From: Chamaelirium japonicum
Lineage: Eukaryota; Streptophyta; Magnoliopsida; Liliales; Melanthiaceae
Length of the DNA stretch: 64,000 bases
Direction: 5' to 3'
NCBI GenBank assembly: GCA_947650365.1
Contig: OX393552.1
Location: forward strand, 25,165,664 to 25,229,663
Shown: in pieces, positions 39,605 through 51,632 of the stretch
Layout of the letters: the number at the start of each line of letters is the position of its first letter
Numbering within the stretch: the stretch's first letter is position 1
The notes under the pieces: generated by a model
Databases searched by the model: none
Told to the model about the DNA's origin: nothing
What the model saw: only the letters and a program-made list of their open reading frames with translations
Program-made: the position numbers and the translations under genes

Positions 39605-40057
39605 TAGGGGTGGCAACGGGTCGGGTCGGGTCGGGTCGTGTAAAGTTTCGGGTCGTGTCCAAAACCCTAGACCCGGACCCGACCCATTTAACTAATCGTG
39701 TTTAGAACCTAAACCCGTACCCGACCCGTTTATAAACGGGTAGACCCGATAAGACCCGTTTACCACACGGGTCTATTCAGTTGACCCGATCCAACCCAGT
39801 TCGACTCGACCCGACCTGACCCGATAGACCCATTGGTACTACATATTACAGTATCGGATTACGGGTAGACCCAACCCGACCCAACACGACCCATTGAATT
39901 TTAAACGGGTCTTCCCGGATCCTAAACCTGGACCTGACCCGGGTCTATCATGTTGACCCGTTTATGACCCGAACCCGTTTAGCCCTGACCCAGACCCGCT
40001 AACTTCGTGTCGGGTCGTGTCGGGTCTGCCGTGTCGGGCCCGAAATTGCCAGCCCTA
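39605..40057. mobile_element. hAT-type MITE, complete, 8-bp target duplication
   Basis: 453 bp. Ends TAGGGGTGGCAA and TTGCCAGCCCTA are inverted; GTTTTTCC flanks both sides (39597-39604 and 40058-40065). The interior is packed with CGGGTC/GACCCG words in both orientations. An 8-bp duplication and TAGGG start are hAT hallmarks. No transposase, so it is non-autonomous. Confidence 0.95.
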
Positions 40058-40288
40058 GTTTTTCCAGAGAAGACCCCAAAAGAAACATGTAAGGGCATCC
40101 ATAAAAGCAACCTTTTTGGGCCTGAACTTGGTCCACCAAATGGGCCCAAGGTTACCCAATAGCCAACACTGGGCCAATGGCAATTATGTTGAGTGGATGG
40201 AACCTGTTGGGAAACTTGTAAAGAAAAGCCCTTCTTTCCCACTTTTAATTACTGAAGTATTCTACAAATAGTGATTCGTTTTTTTTTG

Positions 40289-40557
40289 GGTTATTTTGAC
40301 TTTGCCCCCTAAATTTGCCTTGAATTAGACTTTACCCCTCATATTTTCATTAATTAGACTTTACCGCCCAAAACTAACTGTTCCGTCAGCTCACCATCTC
40401 AGAGAAAGGGTGAGCTGACCGAAAAAAAAAAAAAAGTTTTGGGGGGGGGGGTGAGCTCACGGAACAATTAGTTTTGGGGGGTAAAGTCTAATTAATGAAA
40501 ATATGGGGGGTAAAGTCTAATTCAAGGCAAAATTTAGGGGGCAAAGGCAAAATAACC
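40289..40557. mobile_element. Long-hairpin MITE (about 105-bp arms)
   Basis: GGTTATTTTGACTTTGCCCC on the left pairs with the reverse complement on the right (AATAACC at 40551-40557). The arms run to AACTAA-TGTTCCGT-AGCTCACC with few mismatches, around a loop of A and G runs. T runs flank both sides, and beyond them is a 14-bp direct repeat (see findings). Confidence 0.9.
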
Positions 40558-40689
40558 TTTTTTTTTTTATGTTACAAATAGTGATTAGTTGTGCATAGTA
40601 TATACACGCCCGGCCATTAAGATGATATAACGTGCACGGGTTCATACGAATTTGCCCTCTAGGATACATCATGAAGTTATTCTTTCTAA

Positions 40690-40957
40690 TTTTTTTGCTA
40701 GACTGGCCAAGCGGTCACAGGACTGGGCGCTAGAGCAAGGTTTCAAAGAGGTCCGGAGATCAATACGGGGGGGAGACAGCAGTTGCTATTTATTAATTCC
40801 ATAGTCCCGTGAACATGACATCAACGGTCAAGATTCGTACGTGCAAAAAGGCACAACGTCCTTGAGGGACAATTCGCTCCACGGTGTCCGTACCAAGAGT
40901 CAAACTGGGAACCTCTCCAACATGTGAGAGAGAAAATACTAACAGGCCAAGAGCCAA
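40690..40957 (-). mobile_element. tRNA-derived SINE, copy 2
   Basis: On the minus strand it has the head TTGGCTCTTGGCCTG, a degenerate B box AGTTTGACTCTTGG, the same body as copies 1 and 3, and an A tail (T run at 40690-40697 on the + strand). Confidence 0.88.
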
Positions 40958-40999
40958 TTGGTGTGAACATATTATCTATTCCATCTTGGAGAGCATGCA

Positions 41000-42010
41000 C
41001 TAAATTAATTTATATGTGCAAGCTCCTTGCTATAATTATAAAGAGTGCTTTCTCTTTTTCTCTTCAATTGGATTTCGTTCAATTTAATTTGTACAGGGAA
41101 ACTTCATCACTCTAAGGGTAGCGCCCCCTTTCCCTTTTGTTTCCCTAATTTAGGGTTTGGAGATCGACCTCCTGGCCTCCTCGGTCGCAGCCAGCGGCAC
41201 CAGGGAGGCCAGGCATCAGACGGATTTGATCCTTGGGGACGGATTTGGACCCCGTCCCCTCCCCCCGTGTGTATATAGGGACCTCGATCCCATCCCCTCT
41301 CTAGGGTTTTGACCGGTTGTCTTGGTCGGCGTCTCCAGCGGCGTGTTTTTGTGCTCGTTGGACTTGGATCGCATGGCTCTCTCCTGTCCCAGTATGACGA
41401 TCGCCAGCAGTCGGTGGCGGGGTAGCGACTTTCGCTAGCGTAGTAGGAGTGGTTGGACGGGATCCTGGCTCGCCTGGCAGATGTTCCGACAATGGGTTGC
41501 TTTATTTTCCCTCTTATGCTCAGTGGATCGGACCCCGATGACTCAATGCGGTGTCTGAAGGAGTGGCAGCGGTTCGGAGGTGCACGACGATTCATCCAAT
41601 TTGTTGCTGCTGTTTTTTTTCCAGATGTAACTTCTCTTAGCTTTTTGTGTGGTAGTTGTATTTTTTGTTTCAGAGCGTGTGCTTCTTGTCTTCCATAGGT
41701 GGTGGTGGTGATTGTATCCCGCCGGTGGTGGCAATGTTTGGTTCTGGGGGAGTTTTATCTCCCCTTTCTTGTAGGTCCACTAGTTTGGCAGTGGTCTTTA
41801 GTTCGTCAGGATGGCGATTTGGCTCCGCCTGGTGGTGGTTTGTTTTATAGTACTTGAGCCAGCATGCCACGTATCCTGAAGATCTGGTTGTGACCTCCCC
41901 CTTGAAATACCAAAAAACAATTTGCAGATGGGGTTCATTCTTTTTGCTCTAATTTGATTTGCCAGCAACCAGCTAAACCAAAGCCCTAACTTAGGCATGT
42001 GAAGCATAGC
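41000..42010. other. Unassigned; no supported gene
   Basis: A GC-rich block at about 41150-41460 and a GT-rich block at 41690-41840 contain frames of up to 162 codons on both strands, without any recognisable domain. It may be the 5' part of a LINE or a host fragment; nothing visible decides. Confidence 0.3.
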
Positions 42011-42019
42011 AACAAATTT

Positions 42020-42360
42020 GTTGTTCGGGAATAATTCGATGACGGGGCAAAATTTAGAATTCGAAAAAAATCCAGAAAGTTCGAAATGAGTTCAACAAAA
42101 GTTTGGAAACATAAATAAAAATAAAATTATATTACCTTAGCTATTTTTGCATAAATAGATATCAAAAGATATATTTGTAATTAAAATAAAATAAATATCA
42201 TATAAAAATTAAAAATAGTCAAGTTTGTGAATTATTTACATAATTCATGAATAATTCGGGGATTATTCGGGCATGCCATTAGGGCACCGAATAATTCGGA
42301 GAACAATTATTAAATTTTTGACGAATTTTTCAAAAATTCGGAGAATACTGTTATTATGCT
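42020..42360. repeat. AT-rich block with repeated AATAATTCGG words
   Basis: AATAATTCGG-type words occur at about 42029, 42251, 42261 and 42290 in the same orientation, and GAATTTTTCAAAAATTC at about 42320 is a small palindrome. It resembles the subterminal part of a DNA element, but no termini were found. Confidence 0.4.
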
Positions 42361-42597
42361 GTGAAGGACAATTGGGCCTCTTGTTGTCCTCTAACTAAAA
42401 TGTGGACTTAGGCCCAAAAAGTTGCTCAGGTCAACAATTATAAGCATAACAGTCCAATCGGGCCTGTTACGGGCTCGGCTTGACTAACCAGCGGGCCATC
42501 TATCGATACCTGGCTGTGCTCGACCGAGTTGGCCCTGATTACATGTAGTGCACCAGAGCACGTCTTGACCAGATTAACTGGTTGGAGCTTGGGGTAA

Positions 42598-42872
42598 ATT
42601 GCACTTTGCCCCCTTGAAGTTTAGCTAACAAACACTTAACCCCCCCCCTAACAAACACTCAACCCCCCCTAGTTTATTTTGTTCTGAATCGCTCTCTAAA
42701 GGTTGAGATGTTAGCACAGTACCGGTACCCCTTTTGTCATCTACTTAATTTCCTCCTTTGGTAATTTTTATCTGTTTAAAACTGAATGGAAGGGGATAAA
42801 ATATAATTTTTTAATAATTATAGGGGGGTTTTAAGTGTTTTTGAGCTAAACTTTAGGTCATGAAGCAGCAAT
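42598..42872. mobile_element. Degenerate MITE (ATTGCACTTTGCCCCC end)
   Basis: The left ATTGC...AAGTTTAGCTAACAAACACTTA pairs with the right TAAGTGTTTTTGAGCTAAAC...GCAAT. The interior TAGTTTATTTTGTTCTGAATCG also occurs in altered form at 57467-57500, so this is a family. Confidence 0.65.
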
Positions 42873-43040
42873 CCATAGTCCCTTAAACTTCAAGTAATAG
42901 GAGGAAAAGTTCAAATGCAATAAAGTTCAAAAGTGGGAGAGTGATAGGTACATATATATGTGGAAGAGTGATAGCTATATATATTGTAGGTGCCACCTTA
43001 GCATCCAAGGCAAGCCACCCAAAGGGAAAATGCTATGTAG

Positions 43041-43231
43041 CCAACTCGTTTTATTTGCCAACTTCACATGGCGCGGTCACAACCATTCGTTGCACACAGC
43101 CCCGATCGATGAATGTCACTAGTGACATTTGATATGACGCTAGTGAGATTCAAAAAGTCATTAGTGATTTGCATCCGACCAATGAGCAGCTGGCGGTGGG
43201 CACCCACACGTGAAGTTGGCAAACGAGTTGG
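43041..43231. mobile_element. MITE with CCAACTCG ends
   Basis: Left CCAACTCGTTTTATTTGCCA... pairs with right TGGCAAACGAGTTGG; TTCACATG pairs with CACGTGAA inside. The left arm has a 4-base extra TTAT. The interior includes GTTGCACACAGCCCCGATCG, a module also found elsewhere. Confidence 0.72.
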
Positions 43232-43364
43232 TTGGATAGGCATTACTCGCACCCAAATTAGGTCATATTTGAAATTTGGTCATGACGATCATCTCGCTCA
43301 ATTGGATTTATATTCTGTAATATTCACCTCATTGCGAACCCTAGGACCGCCGTGGATACTAATT

Positions 43365-44401
43365 TATGTGAGCTGCATGATAGCTGTTACAAGCAAGCTC
43401 TCGACGAGAGAGTTGTAACATGCAAAGTTGATGTGCTTAATCGCAGCCCATATACCACTCCCCTCTTTTAGTCTCCTATTAACTACCTGAAGTCTATATA
43501 AGGCCCGGTGCAAGCATTGAGAATACACACTCCGAAAATCGGAATTGCTCTATGTCTATCTCTTTCTCTCGGATCAAAGTTGTGCTGCGGTGTTGCCTCT
43601 TTAATTTCTTTCCTTTAAACATTTTTATTACCTACCATATAGGCTACTAGCTGTTATGCATGTGAGCTGCATGATAGCTGTTACAAGCAAGCTCTCGACG
43701 AGAGAGTTGTAACATGCAAAGTTGATGTGCTTAATCGCAGCCCATATACCACTCCCCTCTTTTAGTCTCCTATTAACTACCTGAAGTCTATATAAGGCCC
43801 GGTGCAAGCATTGAGAATACACACTCCGAAAATCGGAATTGTTCTATGTCTATCTCTTTCTCTCGGATCAAAGTTGTGCTGCGGTGTTGCCTCTTTACTT
43901 CGAGAGAATTTCTTCTCTTGCTTTTGAGTCGCTGGGTTCCTGAAAGTTGTTCAAGGTTCGTATATCCTTCTTAAAGCCGTGCTGATAAGGAGGAGGTCGC
44001 CTAACTGGGGTCGTCGTATCTCCGAGATCCATTGCCACGAGATCTGCACGAGAGGGGGCAATAAGATTCTTGGAATAGCGCATAGCGCGATTCGACCATC
44101 AGGACAAAGTTTCTAGCTCTCCTCTTTTTCCATTGTTAGATATAATCAAATCGATTTGCATCTAATATTAAGCCTTGAATAATTAGAGATAATTTGTTTA
44201 TGATCTCTCTCTTTTAGAAAAGTTCGGTTCCATAGAACCCGCTCTGCCTTAGCAAATAATCTCTAATAGAATTTTGTGATTTGGCCTTATCGATTAAATC
44301 ATCTTTGCTTAAGAAAAACATTTGATCTTATAAACCTTTTTGCTATTAAGAATTTGATTAAGTCCTAAAATTACTAGTTTAGAACGATTAGATTTCCAAC
44401 A
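43365..44401 (+). repeat. 5' LTR of the third copia element, 5'-truncated with a 295-bp-spaced internal duplication
   Basis: It aligns with the 3' LTR from ATTTCTTTCC (43603) to the CCAACA end (44401). A 238-bp part (43365-43602) carrying the TATA box CTATATAAGG recurs at 43660-43897 with one difference. The expected TGTTGG start is absent. Confidence 0.85.
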
Positions 44402-44857
44402 ATCCAGAAATCTTATTTATATTATTTAATCATTCATCATTATTAAAAAGATTATTATTTTCTATTGTGTGATCTCTCCTTGCTTGTTAGCATTATTAGA
44501 TTTGTTATCATAAATTAGATATCTTGTATAATCACCTATTAATTGCAAAGAGTTATTTATTAGCTACTAATTGCAAAATCATTTTCTACAAAGTTAATTA
44601 AAAGCATATATTTTAGAAAAAATTAAAAGTCATCCCTGAACATTCCATTGCCTACGGTGCTAGACATGTTTGACAAACCAACATTAAATTATCCAAGGTA
44701 ACTTGGTATTTGAGCGAGCCTAGTGCTCCAACTCCTACCTTACTGTTACGATTTGAAATTTTCATTTGGACTTCTAAAAGTCAAATATGTTCAAGTGTGC
44801 TTTGAAATTAACAAACCTATTTTTCAATCAACAGATTTCTATCTCAATACTGTTTGA

Positions 44858-45750
44858 AATGGCCTCATCAAACAGTGAAACCCTTTGTGCCAAATCCGAG
44901 AAGTTTGATGGGTCTAACTTCGAGAGACGGCAAAACCAGAAGTAATTCTGGCTAGCCACACTTGGGTTATTATCTGTTATAGGTGAAACTACACCAGGAG
45001 TTACTAGTGGGTCAAACCTTACTTGCCGTACTCGAGCCTCCACTTTCCAAACTAACCCCGAACTAACTTCTGGCATTCCTACTAGGACCCGAAAAAAATC
45101 AACTACCATAGCCTACATAGGATCATAGGGGCCCTATCTGATAGACTCCATGACATCTATTATACCATCAAAAACCCTAAGGATCTGTGGGATATTCTAG
45201 AGCGTAAGTATGGTCTAAATGATGCTGGAATAAAATATTTCAAAGCGCTAGACTTCAACAAGTTCAAGATGGTTAACTGCAAACCTATGAATGATCAGAT
45301 TCTTGAGTTTGAAAACCTAGTCTAACACCTGAAGACTAATGATTCCACCCTTGATGAAACCTTTCAAATAGCTTGCCTTATAGACAAACTATCTAATTAT
45401 TTATCAGAGTTTTTTAAGTACTTAAATCATACCCAATGTGACCTAACTCTAACTCAAGTTCTAAGCTCAATTAGAATTAAGGAGCAATACAGACTCAGAA
45501 AAAATGGATCCTCTGAAATCAAACACAAGGTAAACAATATGGAGAGTCAACCATTCGAGTATTCCAGAAATCTAAGCAAAAGTTTCAAAATAAACCCTTC
45601 CATCCTAAGCCTAAGCTCTACGTACACCAAGAAGCCTTACAAATAGCAACCACAACCAAAACCATCCCAAGGACAACAAGAAGGAAAGAGTATGTTGCTA
45701 CTATGTCTGCGATCAGACCAATCATATCGCCAACCAATACTTCTATAAGA
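44858..45750 (+). pseudogene. Gag remnant of the third copia element
   Basis: MASSNSETLCAKSEKFDGSN starts the frame, a stop follows at about 44943. Later pieces include YTIKNPKDLWDILERKYGLN and DFNKFKMVNCKPMNDQI, then a degenerate zinc knuckle (CYYVCDQTNHIANQYF). Multiple stops. Confidence 0.8.
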
Positions 45751-46287
45751 AGCCAACACCATCTTCAAATCCAAAAAAGAATAATTCAACATCGCTCGAC
45801 TCCCAAGTCAATATAGTGACTTTCGAAGCTAACTCATATGGGATCATTTTCAGATATGTTATCTTTACCCCTGAAGTTAACATGACCTTTCAAGCATTTG
45901 ATTTGTAAATTGACATATGAGCTAATATTTATGTTTGCTTTGATCAATCTTTGTTTTTCACATATCAGGTCTCAGGTAGAGGAGCTGTAAGCATGGGAAA
46001 CAATGTTGAGGCCCATGTACTAGGGATAGGCTAGATCGACCTGAAGCTGATGTCAGAGAAGACCCTAACCCTATGCGGAGTCCACCATATTTCGAAAATT
46101 AGAAGAAACCTTATTAGTGGTTCCGTATTAGTTCAACCTTGGATATGAGCTTGTATTCGAGTCTAATAAAGTTGTAATCACTAAAGGAACAAAGTTTATT
46201 GAAAAATACTTTCTATGTGATGGTTTATTTAAATTGAATATCTTTAATCCTTTTTTTTATTATTCTAAATATTGAGATTTCGGTCAC

Positions 46288-46640
46288 TTGACACCAAAGA
46301 CTAGGTCATATGAAAAGAAACTCAAGACTTTAAACATCATTTTCAAATCTGATACTAAGAATCATAATAAGTACGAGATATATATAGAAGTCAAACAGCC
46401 TAAGAAATCCTTCAAAACTGTCAACAATCGAGATTCCATGATAATTGACCTTATTCACAGTGATGTTTGTGATTCTGGAAGAACCTCAAGATGTGGTAAA
46501 AGATATTTTGTAACGCTTATAGATAATGCTTCAAAATATTTCCACCTATATCTCATTAAGACTAAGGATATGGTACTTAGTCAATTTAAGATCTATAGAG
46601 CTGAGGTACTTAGTAAATTTAAATGATGATTTAACTGAGA
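46288..46640 (+). pseudogene. Integrase fragment of the third copia element
   Basis: MIIDLIHSDVCDSGRTSRCG contains the first catalytic Asp, followed by KRYFVTLIDNASKYFHLYL and FKIYRAEV. The second Asp and the Glu are missing because the sequence jumps straight into RT at about 46635. Confidence 0.85.
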
Positions 46641-47770
46641 AAATCTATATGGACCAATCCGAGGGATTTACTACACCTGGACAAAAGGAAAATGTGTGTA
46701 AACTAATTTGATCCATTTATAGAATTAAATTAGCCCCAAAACAATGACACATAAAATTCGATGAAGTTATCTTATCCTATGGATTTGATATTAATACTAC
46801 AGATGGATGTGTCTACTATAAAGTAGATAGTAACAATGTTATTATTGTATGCTTGTATATTGACGATATCCTTATATTCGGATCAAACATATAAGTCATA
46901 AATGACATCAAACACTTCATATCCCAAAACTTCGACATAAAAGATCTAGGACAAGCTAATGTTATTTTGAACACAAAAATTATTAGGAATGACAATGGAC
47001 TAGTGTTATTCCAATCCTACTATGTTGAGAAAATCCTTAAAAAATTATACGACTTCAACTGCCAACCAGTATCCACACCCTATGATCCAAGCACATATTT
47101 GAAGAAGAACTTATGATTTCCTACACTTCAGAGTGAGCATGATCAGATCATAGGATTGTTAGGATTTCTAGCAAACTATACTCAACCCGACATTCCCTAT
47201 GCGGTAAATAGACATAGTCATTATATGTCTAACCCAAATAAGACCCATTGGAACGCGTTAGAATTAGTTTTTAGATACCTTAAGGGAACCATATCCTATG
47301 GACTCTACTTTAGTAGATATCCAGCTGTATTAGAGGGATACTTTGATGCCAACTGGATTAGTGATTTGATAAATATTAAATCCACAATCGGGTTTGTATA
47401 CTTACTAGAAAGTGAAGCCATATCTTAAAAATCTACTAAACAAACCGTTATCGCTAGGAGCACCATTAAATCCGAAATCATAGCGCTAGATATCACTAGC
47501 ACAGAAGTTGAATGACAAAGATATCTTCTATATGATATCCCATTAATAAAAAAAGTCATTACCGACTATTTCTATTCATTGTGATTGCAGATCAGCTATT
47601 GATAAATGTAATCAAGAGAATGCTGATATAAAAATAAATAGACATCTGAAAGTGAAACACAAATCTCTCAGATATAAGATGAAAAAAAAATGTCTTAGAC
47701 TTTGTTAGATCCGAAAAGAATTTGGCATATCATCTAACTGAGAGCATTTCTAATCGTTTTAGAATCGTCG
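46640..47770 (+). pseudogene. RT and RNase H remnant of the third copia element
   Basis: LTEKIYMDQSEGFTTPGQKE starts in the middle of RT. CLYIDDILIFGSN keeps the YxDD box. DIKDLGQANVILNTKI, SYYVEKILKKLYDFN and an open 90-codon RNase H piece (47156-47428) with GYFDANWISD follow, then KQTVIARSTIKSEIIALDI. Several stops. Confidence 0.85.
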
Positions 47771-48327
47771 AGGGGGATGAGATTAAGCCCATAAGAAAAA
47801 TCACCACAATGGGACCCCAACCTCACGGAGGTTCAATGAATAGAAACAAGCTATAGTAGTGATTGAAAATGAGGAGCACTAGATAATGCTTCCGTCCCTA
47901 TGGTACCAATGTTTAATAAAAATAAGGGGTATGATGAGTTTAAAACTATTATAAATCCAAGACCCATGAGGGAGGATGTCGCCTTGCTCACACCCTTATT
48001 AGGACTTATCTATATGTATGTAATTATGAAGTCGTAACTCTGGGATCAGGGCTGCTCCCTAGAAACATACACGAAAAGATATATATGCAAGGGTATTAAT
48101 AGCGCAATCTGCTTAGAATCATCAAAAACTGTATTACGTGTACTACTTGTAGAAACCCGATAATTGAGGCTGATTCAAGACATAGTCCACCAAGTCATTA
48201 CGGATGTATATGACTGTACTAAATGGAGGTTCAAACCGGAAGGTACCTACATCTATTGTGTAGTATAAGAAATCTAGCAAAAGTATTTATTTTATTTAAA
48301 TTTTGATTTTGAAAACATGTGGGGAAT

Positions 48328-48847
48328 TGTTGGATGTATTTTCAGAAACCAACATAACCCACTTTTGGGTTTAGTCCCATATCGCCATAGAGAAAACCCT
48401 CTCACCACTTTAAATATGATCCCCTCCTTTCCCTCTCTAATTCAACATAGAGGTGGGGCTGTTCTACACCACACATGCGCACGAGCATGCCGAGCCGGTC
48501 CGGACTTGGGCTTGGGCATGGGTTCGGTGGTACATGTGTGCGCGCCCACGGGCCTAGACACATAACCGCTCTGAAATGGGTTGGCCCGTACCTACCTTAT
48601 TTTTATTTTTATTTCTTTCCTTTAAATATTTTTATTACCTTTCATATAGGCTACTAGCTGTTATGCATGCGAGCTGTTACCGCATGATAGCCATTACGAG
48701 CAAACTATCTACTAGCTGTAAAGTACAGAGTTAATGGGTTTGATCGCAGCTTATAAACCACTCCCCTCTTTTAGCCACGTATTAACTGTCCGAGTCTATA
48801 TAAGGCCCGATGCAGCCATGGAGAATACACACTCCGAAAAAAGAATT

Positions 48848-48924
<77 letters not shown>

Positions 48925-49471
48925 TCAAAGTTATGCTGCAGTGCTGCCCCTTTGTTTTGAGAGAATTTCTTCTCTTGCTTTTGAGTTGTTGGGCTACTGA
49001 AAGTTGTTCAAGGTTCAATTGCATATCTTTTTTGAAGCCGTGCAGATGAGAAGGAGGTGGCCTGATGGGGATCATTGTATCTTCAAGATCTACTGCCACG
49101 AGACCTGCACGAGAAAGTCTAATAAGATTCTTGGGACAACGCCTAACGCGATTCGACCATCAGGCCAAAGTTTCTAACTCTCCTATTTTCTCATTGTTAG
49201 ATATAATCAATCCATTTGCATATTAAATCTTAAATAATTAGAGATAATTTGTTTATGATCTCTCTCTTTTAGAAAAGTTCGACAAGATGCATGGCGGTTC
49301 CATAAAACTCGCTCTACCTTTGCAAACAATTTCTAATAGAATTTCGTGATTTGTCTTTGCCGATTAAATCATCTTTGTTTAACAAAAACATCTGATCTTA
49401 TAAACCTTTTTGCTATTAAGAATTTGATCAAGTCCTAAATTTACTAGTTTAGAACGGTTAGATTCCCAACA
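48328..49471 (+). repeat. 3' LTR of the third copia element, with a new CT microsatellite
   Basis: It runs from TGTTGG (after purine tract CATGTGGGGAAT) to CCAACA, 1144 bp. TATA box CTATATAAGG near 48797. At about 48849-48921 it holds a (CT) tract of about 35 repeats at the place where the 5' LTR has only TCTATGTCTATCTCTTTCTC. Confidence 0.9.
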
Positions 49472-50231
<760 letters not shown>

Positions 50232-50506
50232 CTCAGAGAATTCCCCTCTCACTGGGGAAAAAATTCATTACATCTTGCATACGCTACAACTACAGGGCCC
50301 ATTGCGATTCAAGAGATATGATGTAGCAGGCCCCAACACCTGAGGGTAGTGGCCCCCAACACTTGGAGCGTGCTTATAGGCTCTAGGCAACGGTTGTAGC
50401 GTACGCAGGATGCATGTGCTGAAATTTTTTCCCACTCTCATTCATTGGTCGCACAACCCTTTACCTTTCTAGGTCACAAATGATTCGATTCATTCCAAGA
50501 GGAAAA

Positions 50507-50706
50507 GAACTATTTAGCCCGAAACGTTTAACCCGAATGACCAGTCCGAGTGATGTGTCTTGATCACACCCATCAGTTGCACCCAGCCCTGATCAGTGAA
50601 TCACATTCAACTCGAACTAGCAGGCAAAGTGACGGCTGTGATCGGATGCCACGTCAATCAGGCTGACTATTCAGGACAAACGCGAGCGTCAGGCTGAATA
50701 GCACTT
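50507..50706. mobile_element. MITE with GAA-x-CTATT-AGCC ends (same group as 54346)
   Basis: Left GAACTATTTAGCCCGAAACG pairs imperfectly with the reverse complement of GTCAGGCTGAATAGCACTTC on the right. The interior contains the module TTGCACCCAGCCCTGATCAG. Confidence 0.55.
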
Positions 50707-50776
50707 CTCTTAAGAGAAGGGAGTGTGGGGGGCAACCTACTCCAACACACTAGCAAAACTACAGTACTTCACTTTT

Positions 50777-51071
50777 AAATATTTTGTTTTCTTGCTGGAC
50801 CGACCAGGTGGTCGGAGGACATGGCGCTAAAGCAAGGGCTCAAAGAGGGACGGAGATAGAAACGCAGGAGGCAGATGCTGCAGTATATAAATTCTATAAT
50901 CTCATGAACTGTGAACGTGACATCAACGGTCAGGATTCCTCGCACGCGTACACATGGCACAACAGCTTTAAGAAAAAGTTTGCTCCACAGTGTCCATACC
51001 GGGAGTGGAACTGAGAACCTCTCCAACATGGGAGAGACAGGAAAGTACCACCAGGCCAAGAGCACATTGTT
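50777..51071 (-). mobile_element. tRNA-derived SINE, copy 3, with 12-bp target duplication
   Basis: Flanked by TACTTCACTTTT on both sides (50765-50776 and 51072-51083). On the minus strand: A-box-like TTGGCCTGGTGGTAC, B box AGTTCCACTCC, body as in the other copies, and an A-rich tail. The perfect duplication defines the element as 295 bp and proves retroposition. Confidence 0.93.
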
Positions 51072-51216
51072 TACTTCACTTTTTGTCGTGCTGTCCAATT
51101 AATCGACTCGCTGCAATTGGGCCAGAAATTAATGTTTTAGTGGCCCGAAGTGAGACCTGGATCAACCCATGGGCCTAACTCTATTAAAAATATAGACAGC
51201 TGTACTCACTACTCAC

Positions 51217-51632
51217 TAGGGGTGGCAATGGATCGGGTCCGGTTGAGACATAGCTACAATGACAAAACACTCAATCCGAACCCAACCCTTTTAATAAACC
51301 GGTCAAAAATGTAAACACAAGCCCGACCCGCCTAATAAATGGGTTGACCCGACCCGACCCGTTTAATAAATGGATCGGGTCAGGTTGGGTCAGCATAACC
51401 CATATAAACCGGTCCTGTTTGATCGGGTTGGATGACTTGGGTCGGGTCGGGTCGGGTTGACACGACCCATTTGGTAAACCGTAAACGGGTCAATTGGGTT
51501 ATAAGTACAAACCCAAACCTGACTCATTAAATAAATGGGTCCGTCAGGTCAACCCATTTATGACCCGTACCCGTTAACTCAAACCCACTAATTTCTGGTA
51601 GGGCTCCGGTCAGGTCAAGGATTGCCACCCTA
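51217..51632. mobile_element. hAT-type MITE, complete
   Basis: 416 bp from TAGGGGTGGCAA to TTGCCACCCTA, with the same CGGGTC/GACCCG-rich interior as the copy at 39605. The flanks (CTACTCAC / GTACTCAC) are similar but offset by two bases, so the target duplication is uncertain. Confidence 0.87.

Larger units (their letters stand above)
43365..49471 (+). mobile_element. Third Ty1-copia element, strongly decayed
   Basis: 5' LTR (43365-44401, rearranged) and 3' LTR (48328-49471) surround gag (44858 to about 45750), integrase (about 46288-46630), RT (about 46640-47120) and RNase H (about 47156-47770) remnants. A weak primer-binding site CTTGGTATTTGAGC lies at 44702. Reading text such as LIHSDVCDSGRTSRC, CLYIDDILIFGSN and NYTQPDIPYAVNRHSHYMSNP is clear copia. 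Many stops and a large deletion between integrase and RT show it is dead. The LTRs are diverged from each other, so it is older than the element at 28764. Confidence 0.9.

Noticed and set aside
41107-41595. 162-codon minus-strand frame as a gene
   Set aside because: Overlaps open frames on the + strand of similar length in a GC-rich block; no domain or supporting splice structure.
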